Assembly: GCA_030770425.1 (NCBI GenBank)
Contig: JASJFT010000003.1
Coordinates: 558,001-622,000, forward strand
DNA: 64,000 bases
Source of the DNA: Darksidea phi
Taxonomy: Eukaryota; Ascomycota; Dothideomycetes; Pleosporales; Lentitheciaceae
Reading direction: 5' to 3'
The first letter of the stretch is position 1. Every line of letters begins with the position of its first letter. The position numbers were made by a program, and so were the translations under genes. The notes under the pieces were generated by a model, which worked only from the letters and a program-made list of their open reading frames with translations, was not told where the DNA came from and did not search any database. This document shows, in pieces, positions 23,401 through 34,233 of the stretch.

Positions 23401-23831
23401 AAGAAATCTATGCTACTCTGGATGCCAACGCACCGTTCACAACGCTGGATCTGAAGGATGAAGACAACTCGTGGGTGCTTCGCTCACGGCCCAGCTCTCC
23501 TCTCGACACTCCGGATTCATCAGCAAAGGATACTCCATCTACTAGGCAGTCCGACATTTCCGAGAATGACAACCTTCTTATCAACATCGACATCAAGGAT
23601 GCAGATATGCCCGAGGCTTGGAGGGCCGCCCTACACGGTGATCCGCTTCCTCTCGATGCACAACTGTCTGAGGATCTCCAAAACCTCGGTATGGCCCTTC
23701 CTCCTATGGACAACGATGACATGATGTTGTTCTATCCGGAGAGCGGTATGATGGATCTGGACACCCTGGACCGGACGATGGAGACGCTCGGCGGTGGCAC
23801 GTTAGATCCATCTGTCCTGGGAATGTCCTGA
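19230..23831 (+). CDS. med15: Mediator complex subunit 15 (MED15/GAL11 type)
   Basis: This is a single-exon protein of 1533 residues. The tail module of Mediator uses Med15 to contact transcription activators at RNA polymerase II promoters. Residues 35-110 form the KIX-like activator-binding domain, with P-P-G-W-Q-Q-T-V, E-R-G-T-L-A-L-Q-F-F and L-Y-T-S-T-L-R-Q-K-L. Very Gln/Asn/Met/Pro-rich spacers follow, with a pure 35-Gln run (20394-20498) and a second run near 21645. The C-terminal half holds a predicted helical region (E-L-A-A-K-M-R-D-P onward, about residue 950), a C2H2-like C-N-S-P-K-C-E-Y-S-T with H-V-S-H-A-H near residue 1220, and an acidic C-terminus. The start is the first Met before the KIX block. 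Intrinsically disordered low-complexity parts are normal for the family. Confidence 0.85.
20394..20498 (+). repeat. CAG/CAA trinucleotide tract coding poly-glutamine
   Basis: Thirty-five consecutive CAG/CAA codons lie in MED15. CAA interruptions group in the middle. The tract is likely length-variable between strains. Confidence 0.95.
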
Positions 23832-26087
23832 TCGACTCGCATTTTGTTGCATACACCCCGACCCGCACTCGCGGCGCTTGGATTCGATATGTATTATTTA
23901 TCTTCGCTTCATCTGGTTTCCCTGCGCTAAAACCATCTATCGGGAATCTACTTCTTCTTGCATGGCATTCTTGCTCACTACTTAGGACAAACAGGGAAAG
24001 GGGAAACGACCCGGCGTGGTCGGGCTGGGATTGGGAGCTATGGGCGTGAAGGAATCAACCTCGTTGGGGATATTTGTGCTTTCTTGCTTCAGCGATTTGC
24101 TTGTTGTCTTGCCTTTCCCTCCTTGTGAATGGGAATGCGTTTTGTGTTGTTTTGTTTGTCTTGTGGATTTGGAGGCTTAATTATACCCCTGTGGCCCCTT
24201 GTTTGGGTACTTTTTGTATGCGCATGGCTCTTTTCTATCTTTATGTTTTTCCTTTGGGCTTTGGTCCGACTGTCTTGTAGTATTTCATGAAGTCAAGAGA
24301 GAGAAGGAGGGTGGTTTCACTATAGATGGATGATAGGGATGGTAATGTTCACATGACCTATCTTAAGCGCTTGTGTTGTCTATGTGGAAGTGTTTGCAAA
24401 AAGTATACATTCCGAGCGACCTTTCCCTCCCAGGATTGAGCTTAAGCGTACAAGTAACGTCAATCGGTGCCCATCAACCCGCCTACCCCAAGACATCATC
24501 ACCCCCGTTTCCTTCCCTTTGACACTCCACACTCACAGTACCACATAACCGACCCACTCCACATCCATGGTACGCAAACATCAATACCACGGGTAGCCCC
24601 ACCTACCTTTGCCCACCAGCTAGCTACCCTACATAGTAAGCCAGCCCCTACTAGACTCGACGTACCAGACGAGAGTCCCGAGTCCCGAGATCCGAGTCCC
24701 GAGTCCCGAGTCTCGCCAGTGGACTTCCACGGTGCGCATAGGAAGAAGTATTGGAATTAATCATACTAATGGTAAGTAAGGTATATGATGACGCATCTGA
24801 TGCATGGAGAGAATCTCTCGGGAGTTTTCCCATCTAGATTTTATTTCGCGTAGTAGTAGTATGTTTGTATCGAACCGAACGAAGGAGTTGCATTGCATCG
24901 TCGAATCACATGCGTCGCGCCACGTCACGTGATTAAATGCGAAAGTACAGCCACCCGAGCGGCAAACCTAATCTGAAAAAAAACAAAAAAATTAAATAAA
25001 AAAACAGCGGGAAACTTAATCGAGCGAGGCAGTATTTTATTTGTCTGCCTTAGCTAGGGAAAGCTACCGTAGGCGTGGAGCGGTGAGCGGTGAGCGGGAG
25101 GGAAGAAAACGAGGGCGAAATCGAATCGAATCGGATCGGATCGGGGGAGGGGGCTTTATGCAGGGTAACTGGGCAGGTGCGGCTGCGGCTGCGGCTTCGG
25201 CTTGTGGCGATTGCTGGTTCTCTACTGTACAAGTAGCTGGTTGGGTTTCTTGGCTGCTGGTTGGTTGGTTGGTTGGTTGGGTTGGTGGGCTGTTTTCAGG
25301 TGCTATTTCTGGTGCTATTTCTGGTGCGCTATGCGGGATGATGTCGTGTGGGCATGGGGCTGACCTGCCTTTGCTGGCTAGAAGTGAGGTGAGACGAGAT
25401 GGCGTGCGTGCGTGGGATGACGGGCAGATGTAAGATGTAAGTAAGCTGGGTAAGTCTGGTAGGTGGGATGGGGGGGAAGTGGAAGGGCTGACTCGACCGG
25501 GGAGGGGGGGGAAGTGCGGCGAAAGAGCTGCGAGGAAAAAGGTCGGGGATACCGATACGTCTGGACATGATTGCAACGAGGGGGGGAAATTCACGCTCAT
25601 AATTCTTGCCATCAAGCGCGATAAGATGGGGCAGTTTTCCTTAGTTTTTAATTTTTACCGGGGCTACATCGGGATCTGCGTGCAGCAAACAAATCGTTTC
25701 CGCATGTGCTGGTCTAGTACGTTCGAAGGGTCGTAGGGCGCGATGTCGGAATATGGCGGTGAAGCAGCGAAGATGGCGGAGGCGAGTTTGGGCGGATGTG
25801 TGGGTCTGGGGTAGGGCGGCGGGAGCTGATTGGTTCGGAAGATTAAGCTTGGGTTTCTCTATCGGGAGCAAGGTGCGGCTGCAGGGAGGCTTTTGTTGGG
25901 ATATGTGGGGATGTGGCTTGGGTGGTTATAGGTGGTGGAGGAGTACACGTTTGATGGAGTGGTTGGCGTCTTGAACTTTATCGTGGGTTGCATGCCTTCG
26001 AGGGCGATACTTCGTGGGGCGTGTTCTAACTAAAGGTGATACAGGTGGGTCGTTTGCAGGAGATGCTGATATTGATGTGGCATTGAA
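23832..26087. other. Intergenic region with simple repeats
   Basis: About 2.25 kb follow the MED15 stop. I see a degenerate G-A-G-T-C-C-C 7-mer array (about 24671-24715), A-rich runs (24976-25005) and a G-G-T-T 4-mer array (25257-25282). Open frames here are antisense pairs of low-complexity sequence and no gene is supported. Confidence 0.4.
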
Positions 26088-26570
26088 TTATGCACTCTTC
26101 GCCCTCGCATCTACCTTCCTAAACCCCACTCCGGCCAAGAAGAAGAGGCGCACAAGGGCCAGGAAGTACACGAATGGGACGTTACCCAAGTCGATGGCAT
26201 TCCACTCCCAGAACTGCCAGTACACCCAGCTGCCTACCAGCCGTACGGAATACAGATGGCCGAGGTCCGCTACCAGCAGACCAAAGAGAAAGGTCTTCCA
26301 GACCTTGGGATCCGTGGTCGAGCGGAGGACTAGAGCTTCGTTGATGCACAACAGAAGGTACAGGTTTGCGAGCTGCGTCAAGACTATCGAGGTACCTGTG
26401 GGCAGCGGCTGCGGCGCCGAAGCAGCGTGCGTGAGTTGCAAATACATGGGCTGCTGGCAGTGGGCGTAAAAGGCGCCCAGGAGCGTCGACACCGGTTCGA
26501 GGTACAGGAAGACGAGTCGGTAGAGGGCCGGAATGTCGGCTTGCGGGGGGGATGACGACGTCTTCGCCAT
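26088..26570 (-). CDS. DUF7704 family small membrane protein
   Basis: The product is 160 residues from the Met at 26570 (M-A-K-T-S-S-S-P-P-Q); an in-frame upstream Met exists at 26717, but the extra part is Arg-rich and unconserved-looking. The pattern I-P-A-L-Y-R-L-V-F-L-Y-L-E-P then L-L-G-A-F-Y-A, Q-L-A-N-L-Y-L-L, L-R-S-T-T-D-P-K-V-W and L-L-V-A-D-L-G-H-L-Y-S fits the fungal DUF7704 family, as I recall it. Four hydrophobic segments (about residues 20-35, 68-88, 105-122 and 132-152) suggest a four-pass membrane protein. Function is unknown. It is divergent from the F-box/WD40 gene. Confidence 0.7.
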   Translation of the reverse strand: MAKTSSSPPQADIPALYRLVFLYLEPVSTLLGAFYAHCQQPMYLQLTHAASAPQPLPTGTSIVLTQLANLYLLLCINEALVLRSTTDPKVWKTFLFGLLVADLGHLYSVRLVGSWVYWQFWEWNAIDLGNVPFVYFLALVRLFFLAGVGFRKVDARAKSA

Positions 26571-27271
26571 GGTGGTGTCTTGGACGGTGCTGTGTGCGAC
26601 TCGGCGAAGGCGGTGAGGCGAGGCCGCGGTCCCAACAAGTCTTCCACAACGTCTAGGGGAGGCCGCGAGTGGAGGATGGTAATGCAGCAACGGTGATAGA
26701 CGTGTTGATGTCTGCAATCCTTCGGGGATCAGTGTCGGGGCGCGTGTGGTTGCTCAGCGAACGGACCGCCTAGCGGGTGCAGCTGTGCGACTCGGCTCGA
26801 TATAGGCCAGAAGGATAATGGGCCGCCGCTAAGACAATTTCCAGCCCATCGCACCCTGGCTCTTCCATCCCAAATCACAAAGATAAAACATTGCGATCTG
26901 CCATGCGCTCGAAGCCCTTTTCCAGTCCTCTACCCATTCTCTTCGCGCCGTGCCCATCGTTCGTCGTTCCCTCGCACCCTCACTCGCCTGCAACCACCAC
27001 GCTCTCTTCCCGTGCTCGCCTCTCGTTGTCGTCTTTGCATTGCCATCTTTCGCCGCGACCCACCCTCCTTGGACCGTCCCCTGCGCGACTCGCCTTCGTT
27101 TCGGAACCCTGTTTCGCCGTCGCCTTTCACACAGCAGCACGGGCGTGAACGAGCCGTGTTCGCGGGATAATAATAAAGCCGTCGCTGCTTCGGCGGAGTG
27201 GTTCTCGTCCAGCGTTGTCGGTGTGTCGCAGCTGGTAGACAGGCCGCCAACCCATAGTCCCAAACGCCCCA
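26571..27271. promoter_or_regulatory. Divergent promoter region, DUF7704 gene / F-box-WD40 gene
   Basis: This 700 bp spacer lies between two divergent starts. It is C-rich on the plus strand toward the F-box gene, as is common in fungal promoters. No specific site is recognised. Confidence 0.4.
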
Positions 27272-28281
27272 ATGCATCGAAAGCCTCCCATCGCCATTCG
27301 CCCCCGCCCAAAGACGTCGTCTGCCGCCGACGACAGCACTGCGCTGCCGAGCTTCGAGGCCACGATGAAGCGGACCGCCTCCCAGACCTTTAGCACCCAC
27401 CAGAGCGAGGTGCGCGAGCCGTCGACGCTTGGCGCCGTCGACGAGGGCAGGAGCGTCGAATATCACACACACACCCACACGAGCTCGCTGTCGCGGGCCT
27501 CGCACATGTTCGGCTCCATCCGCCGCAAACTGTCTGCGTCGAGCTCGTCCAGCCGGCGCCCGTCCATCCAGGACATCTTCGACGCCCCTGCCCCCGCGTC
27601 GTCCTCCCGCAAAGCCAGCACCGACCTCCTCCGACTGTCTATCCCCCACCAGGACTCGGGCCTACCGCAACAGGAGCTCTTCGCTACGCCTTCCAACACC
27701 AAGAAGTCGATGCTGCAGCGCTTCTCCAGCATCCGTCGCCGACCCGCCGCCTCTGGTCCGTCTGGCGAGTTCGCAAAGTACAACCCTGTCCCGCCCCCTA
27801 TCCCGTCAAACTACCCTTCTCAAGCCCCCGGAACTGCTGCACGGCAAGCGGCAGCCGCCGCCAATGATGCCCGCCGGATACAGGACAGGCGCGATCAGGA
27901 GCAGACTGAGCAGACCCGGCGCTTTTTGGAAGGCGGTATCACGCGAATCAATATGGAGGATGTGACCAAGGACAGCGAAAGCGGTGTTGGCATGATGTGC
28001 TCTTCGCCTATAAATCACACCGACGCTGTGCAGGAGAAGAAGATGGGTAAGTTGTCATTCCTCGTAGAGGCAGCCTGCGCGTGAATAGGAAGCAGCAGGC
28101 CCATTGAATTTCCCGCCTGCGTGTTTGCGGGCAGCAATGCCATCTAGAGCGGCGCGCGGGGGCGGGGGGGGGGGGGGGGGGGCGGGGGGGGGGGGGGGGG
28201 GGGGANNNNNNNNNCGTGTTATCCCCCCCGCCGGGCCACTTATACTCCCCCCCCGGGGGTGGGGGGCCCCCCCCCCCCTCC

Positions 28282-28316
<35 letters not shown>

Positions 28317-29922
28317 ATCACGCCGGCAATGCCTACCATGCACCGCTACCTGCATTTGCTAACTGGCACAGTTGACCCACTAGAGGTCCTGCCCACCGAA
28401 ATCACTACTCTCATTCTATCCAACCTCGATGCTGAGTCACTCATTCAAGCTGAATGCGTTTCCAAGCAATGGCACGAAGTCGCGTCCTCGCCGCACGTCT
28501 GGAAGGGCGTCTTCTTGCGGCAATTCGAGCCCACCGTGCACGTCTCGCCAACACCGATCCAAATGGGCGGTGCTGGCATTGGCAAATTCCGACATGACGG
28601 GAAGAACGCGCCGGGGCAACATTGGAAGAACATGTACAGGACACGAATGACTATCAACCGGCGTTGGAAGGCCAACTCCCCAAGTGCTATTTACCTGAAT
28701 GGCCATACCGACTCCGTGTATTGCTGCCAGTTCGATGAGTATGTACAACGTGGTCAACCCTGCTCTCAGTTGCTAATTTAGTATCAGGAAAAAGATCATC
28801 ACTGGGTCGCGTGACCGCACCATCCGCGTGTGGGATATGGAAACGTACGAGTGCGTCAAAGTCGTTGGCGGTCCTGCGCATAGACCAATCCCAAACACTC
28901 CGCACAATCTCGAAACGCACCAGCGAACAGTGGTCAACAAGTCGTCGCTCAATGGCACGCAAAGAGGCAACGACATCTACCACGTGCCGGCCGACTACCA
29001 TGATGCTAGCATTCTTTGCCTCCAATACGATGACAAGATCATGGTAACAGGCTCGTCAGACCACACCTGCATTGTTTGGGACATTACTGGTGATAACTTC
29101 GTCCCCATGCACCGGCTAAGAGGACACCAGGCCGGCGTGCTCGACGTATGCTTGGATGAGAAGCACATCATTTCCTGCTCGAAGGACTCTGCCATCATTG
29201 TCTGGGACCGCCGAACCGGCAAGCAGCTCCGCACACTGCATGGCCACAGGGGTCCCGTCAACGCCGTACAGCTCCGTGGCAATCTCCTCGTCTCTGCATC
29301 CGGTGATGGTGTGGCTAAGCTCTGGAATCTCGACTCAGGCGTTTCCATCAAAGATTTTCCCTCTGAAGACCGCGGTCTCGCTGCGGTTGAATTTTCCGAC
29401 GACGCAAATATCGTTCTCGCTGGCGGCAACGACCACGTCGTTTACAAATTTGACGCAAAAACTGGCAAACTTCTAAACACATCAGCCCGCCATGGCGGTC
29501 TCGTACGATCGCTCTTCTTGGACGCTTTTAATGGCCGCATCGTCTCCGGCTCTTATGACCAGAGCATCCGCATTGCGGATTACGCAACCGGCGAGGTTTT
29601 CGCCATCTACGAGAACTGGACTACCAGTTGGATCTTGTCAGCGAAAAGCGACTACCGCCGCGTTGTGGCCACAAGCCAGGACGGCCGTACACTAATCCTC
29701 GACTTTGGCTGGAATGTACAGGGCCACGATATGCTGGTTGGCAACAAGTGAGTGTCCATTCGGACGCCGCTGATGCCCTCCTGCCTCGTCCCGCATTCTG
29801 GTCCTAACTCAAGTAGTTCTAGAAGGAAACTTACTCCCCGACAACGGAGACGCGTCCAGCGCAGAACACCGACCGGCCGACCCATTGAATCCCTTTTCGA
29901 TAGGCTCGCCCTCTCTGGATGA
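27272..29922 (+). CDS. F-box and WD40-repeat protein (SCF ubiquitin-ligase substrate receptor)
   Basis: The F-box recruits Skp1-Cullin and the WD40 propeller binds substrates. Suggested exons are 27272-28046, 28372-28738, 28788-29747 and 29823-29922, all in phase, giving 733 residues. The N-terminal 258 residues are Ser/Arg-rich and disordered. The F-box reads D-P-L-E-V-L-P-T-E-I-T-T-L-I-L-S-N-L-D (start of exon 2) with K-Q-W-H-E-V-A. WD40 units follow from L-N-G-H-T-D-S-V-Y-C-C, with repeated G-S-R-D-R-T-I-R-V-W-D, S-S-D-H-T-C-I-V-W-D and C-S-K-D-S-A-I-I-V-W-D ends, about 6-7 blades. Without the last intron the protein would end at V-G-N-K (29751). The last exon adds a basic tail, R-Q-R-R-R-V-Q-R-R. 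Intron 1 contains an assembly gap. The class includes Neurospora FWD-1 and yeast Cdc4/Met30; I cannot assign the orthologue. Confidence 0.82.
28158..28317. other. Assembly gap flanked by poly-G and poly-C runs
   Basis: Nine N (28206-28214) lie between a nearly pure G run (about 28159-28204) and a C run (about 28266-28316), inside intron 1 of the F-box gene. The homopolymers flank the gap and are probably partly artefactual. Confidence 0.85.
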
Positions 29923-31873
29923 TGCGACAGACGTGTGTCCGGGCGAGCGAGACGTGTATGTAGGTGGACTTTGTGTCAAAACGAGAAGCGCATTCGCTCG
30001 ATACGGAAAGGTAAAAATAGACCACGACCTTGGGAGTTCTTTTGGCTACAGTCTCTTTGCCGATTTTTTTGCATCGTGCGTCTAGCTGAGGCATTTGGGC
30101 ATTAGATTATTCTTGTGGGCGTTTCGCATGCATGGCATGATGTTGGCATGGCATTATTATTCTTTTGGAGGGAAGGCATGGCGAAAATCTTGCATTTCTT
30201 TTTCTTTTGTCTGTTCTTGTTGGATTCTAAAATGTTGGATGTTGGATGTGCGGATTGCAGCAGATCGACCCCTTTCTTTTTTCTGTTTGGCAAACTGGTT
30301 GTGGTTGGTTATGTGGTGGAGGGATGAGATTTATACCATTTCTTTTATATATTGGATAGTGGACTTGAGATGGTTGTAAGATGCATTTAATTAGATTCTT
30401 TGCTGGTTCATTGGTGCTTGTGGGGTTCGGAGTTGGGTTGTGAGATGTGCGTGAGTGGGGAGTGTGTGTGTGTGTGTGTGAATGGTGTGGTTTTGATGTC
30501 CAAGTTTACTTGTGATGAAGGGATTGAGAGATTGGAGGATTGAAGGGTTTGGTTGCTTTTTTTTTATGTATTATTTTTATAGTATTAGGCGGTGTTAGGT
30601 ATTGAGGGATGGGATGGGGTAGTGGTTTATACTGGGATTGTGGCTTGGTGATGCCTTTCGGGGGGCCCGCGCCGTGGTGTATATTCGTTGGATGGAGTGG
30701 ATGGAGGGGAAAGTGGGGAGCTTGAGATTAAGGGAAGTTTTTCAAACGGATTTGAGGGTTTGAGGGTTTGGGTTTGAGTTTGAGTTTGGGTGAGCGATGG
30801 TCTGGAGATAAGGATACAATCCCAAGTCCTCCCCAACCCCTCTCAACCCTAATAGCAAATCACCCCGGCATCGCATTATGCACATGAATGTACTCCACCC
30901 CTTCTCCCAGGCTCAACCATCCCATCCACCACGCCCTCAAACTCCCCCGCTCTGCGGTTTTGGTGATGGGTTGGGTGGATGAGGTGGGTGTGGTGGTCAT
31001 GGTTATGGTTATGGTTGTGTGATTGGTGGGTGGATGGATGGATGAGGAGGGAGAAGTGGACTTTCTGTTTTGTGGATGTTGGATGTTTGAGGGGTAGGAT
31101 TTTGCATTGAGTCATTGTTGTTTTGAGGTGATGTGGATGTGGCTTCTTGTATCTTTTTTCACTTCAATATCTAAGAATGATATGTTCTGGTGAGGAGATT
31201 GTCAACTCTCCGTATTGTGCTGAATGTGACGAATAATCGTTGCTGGACATTAGCAGCATGGGACTTGAAGCTGTTCATCAATGCTAGGCAAAGTTGTCAC
31301 TTTTTGGATTAGTCGTTCAGTTTGAGGTTCTGTAGTCCTGATTGGTCACTTTGTCATATCTGAACATGTCCGGAACTACACTACTGGCTAGAATGGAGAG
31401 TAACAGATACAAGCCACACCACTCTATTAGATATCTCACTAGGAAGTATGCGAGTCGATCTGGTCTAGCGACTGGGTATTATGCTGACTCAAGGATTCAG
31501 CCTCGCGACATCATTCTACTCCCCTCACCACTTTTGCGTATCGTCAGCCTCGCCACGTCATCCCGGTCTCCTCACCGCTCTGTATTGTCTCAATCGCGTT
31601 GCCGCCTAGTCGGTGAAGCTTCTTCTCGGCACTCTCGAAAATTCACTTTCCGGTGTTCATAGTTGTGCCTGCGTTGGGATTCGCGATATCCACCTGCAAC
31701 TGTCTCCACTGTGCTGTCACGGTTGTCCTATCTTCATTACGAGATTGTGCTGAACTTCGGCGGTGACGACGTCACATTGTTTTTCATCTCAAGCGTTGCG
31801 TTTACTCAATTCACAATCGGGTTTTTCTCACTACTGATTGCTCATAGCCGTCATTGTTTAGTATACCAATGCG
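29923..31873. other. Gene-poor region with short tandem repeats
   Basis: About 2 kb are T/G-rich. A TG array lies near 30463-30481, a T-T-T-G-A-G/G-G-T-T-T 6-mer-like array near 30750-30790 and a G-G-T-T-A-T 6-mer array near 31000-31016. No supported gene. Confidence 0.4.
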
Positions 31874-32510
31874 CGTATTCTTGAGCCTGATGAAGAGCTT
31901 TTCAAGCATGGATCACTTGACCACAGCAAGTCATCCATACGCTTGTCGTATGTAGAACCCGAAGATTCTCCTGATGGCTTGTTCAGTGTGCCTCATTTAT
32001 TCAATAATCGACGCAAGCTACAACTGTTTGTCGGATATGTGGGGGAACCGATACCATATCAGATCGTTTTGGTGAAGGAGATTGTCATGAGTATTTGGCA
32101 GAACCTGTTTGATTTTCTGTGCGCGATAAGACGAAGAGGTCTGATTGATGGCGCTAGATTGATGCAATCTGCTATGTTGCCGTTTCTTCCATGAATTTGA
32201 TAAGCAGCGTGACTGCGAGCCTCTGCGTTTCGAGAGAAGGGCCGCGAAGGGGGCTACTCACACGCCGAATTGCTATGCTCTCGGCTGATTGGCAATCACG
32301 CTGATCTTCACAAAATCGACCAAAGTAATCTAGCTGAAAGGAACTATCAAGTCCAATCCAAAAAACGAACAAGATTTTCAGGCAAACCCAGTGTATCCTT
32401 CTCTGGTTGATCATGGTGAAGAGTCTTGCCCCGTTCATGAGCATTCCAGACCCAAGAAATATATGTACAATCCTCACCGAACAACAAGAGCTCATCATCA
32501 TGAATGATCT
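31874..32510. pseudogene. Remnants of a HET-domain (heterokaryon incompatibility) gene in two opposite pieces
   Basis: The plus frame 31874-32194 starts mid-protein with S-I-R-L-S-Y-V-E-P, then Y-V-G-E-P and N-L-F-D-F-L. This resembles the HET domain start (I-R-L, S-Y-V-W-G, N-L-x-x-F-L), with the usual W of the S-Y-V-W-G motif missing. The minus strand at about 32510-32345 reads L-Q-E-I-I-H-D-D-E-L-L-L-F-G and I-S-W, like the later HET block Q-E-I...G...I-S-W. The two pieces point in opposite directions and neither is complete. The match rests on short motifs only. Confidence 0.35.
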
Positions 32511-34233
32511 CCTGCAACGATATTGGAGTCGCGCATGAGTAACGTAAGAGACCGAGTTTGCACGCAGAATAACCGATGTCGAAGGCGAGATAGAGATCGC
32601 TTACTCGACCTTTATGTCCAGACTATCCAGCCACTTCTTTCCAGGTTGGCATAGGAGCCCAATGGTACAATTTTCCCGTCACTCAGACACACTACTTAGC
32701 GCATCACTCCTCAAGCTACTCTCACACTTCCGCACAAAGCAATGCTGCGTGCCACGAGACCGAATTTTCTACCTTAGCCCTCTGTAAAGAAGACGAGCGA
32801 CTTCAACTCAAATACAACATTCCCGACGTAGAGCTTGTGTTTTTGGTTCTGAATCATTGCAAGGACAGCCTCTTGTTTCGCACCATTGTGCTTTTAGTAC
32901 AGGTTCTAGAGCTCGCCAATGTCAAAACATCAGGGGAACATTCCTCTAATAGCCATCTTTCTGCTGAGGTGTGTTCCATTTTCAATTTCCATCATCGCGC
33001 TGTTTGAGATGATATGCCAATTCCCCTCTGGGGTTGCACAACGGACAGCAATCTCCGATATTATATGCAAGGCCAACATGAAGGCCAAACCGTAATACAT
33101 CATTTACGATCCGATGTGGAGAGTTTATGGAATGAATGGCATACCCTGCCAGAAGGGTACGATTGGAACAAAAGGTGTTTTATGCAAATCTCTGAATTAA
33201 TAAACCAGTATGATTTCGGCTTACAGATGCCCCTTCGGAAATGGGCAAGGAGTGTAGGACACTCAGTGGAGTTATGTCCGAGAGTTTTACATTACAAGGC
33301 AGTTCAACTGCGGGCTAATGGTAGGCTGAAATTAGGTTGCATGATTGATAATGAGCCGTACAGTAAGTTAGAGGTATAAAGGCGTTTCAACAATGCACTG
33401 AGATGGTAGGATTGTTGCTGCAAGTTTAAAGCTGTGCCTTATATAGATAGTCATATAGATTTTATTTTAGGAGGGTACCCAGCGCGGGAAATTTGAATTG
33501 TACGGTAAGGCCAGTGGTAAACTTGTGCAGCATAGAGCAAACAGGGATAAGAGCAACTTGTATCATGGTTCGAGAGCTCGTCATCGGTCCTTTTACTCCT
33601 ATTTTCTTTCCTTATTTAAGGCACGTGTGAAGAGGTTCCGCTTGAGGCATTGAGGAGCTTATAGAGGTGAACAATTTCTTTTATACGGGGTATGTCACCT
33701 ATGATGCGGTACTTTGGCGCTTCGTCTCTCTATCTCTTCCCACGTCGAAGGATGGACCAGTTTATTAGATTTTCTTGCTGATTCGTAGTCATGTACTACT
33801 TTCTCCTTCTCCATATCTCCGTGTTCCAACCTACTCTCTGTAGTCGCCCTTTCTACCCATTAAGCTATGTTAAATTCAGCCTCTCACTTTAAATTACCTA
33901 CATATTACATTTAGGGGTGGTTTGTGGCCTGCAGCTGACTCTCGACCCGCGTGCGCACGCAATTCCGTCGGAGAGGGTTCTTCTTCAGCATCATCGTGCA
34001 TATATCTATTCTCCTACAGGTGTAGCGTGTGGCATTATACCAGCCAGGGGATAACACTAGCTAGACGCTATTCTAGCAAAATGATGTAATTAGGATACCC
34101 TAGCGTTATAGCATATTCGCAGAAGAAAGTAGTGGGGCTCGCTTACAACCCCACAGAGCGCTAACCTCTTGCGATCCATTGATGGAACAACAAAACAATC
34201 AACACCACGTCGACACTCCATCCCTCCATCCCC
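32511..34233. other. Gene-poor AT-leaning region
   Basis: One uninterrupted frame (33014-33379, plus) and a second open stretch near 32670-33007 have no recognised domain. They may be remnants linked to the HET fragments. No further feature is supported. Confidence 0.35.

Noticed and set aside
24467..24760. 97-codon frame ending in S-P-E-S-R-D-P-S-P-E-S-R
   Set aside because: The end is a translated 7-mer DNA repeat and the rest is Pro/His-rich without homology that I recognise.
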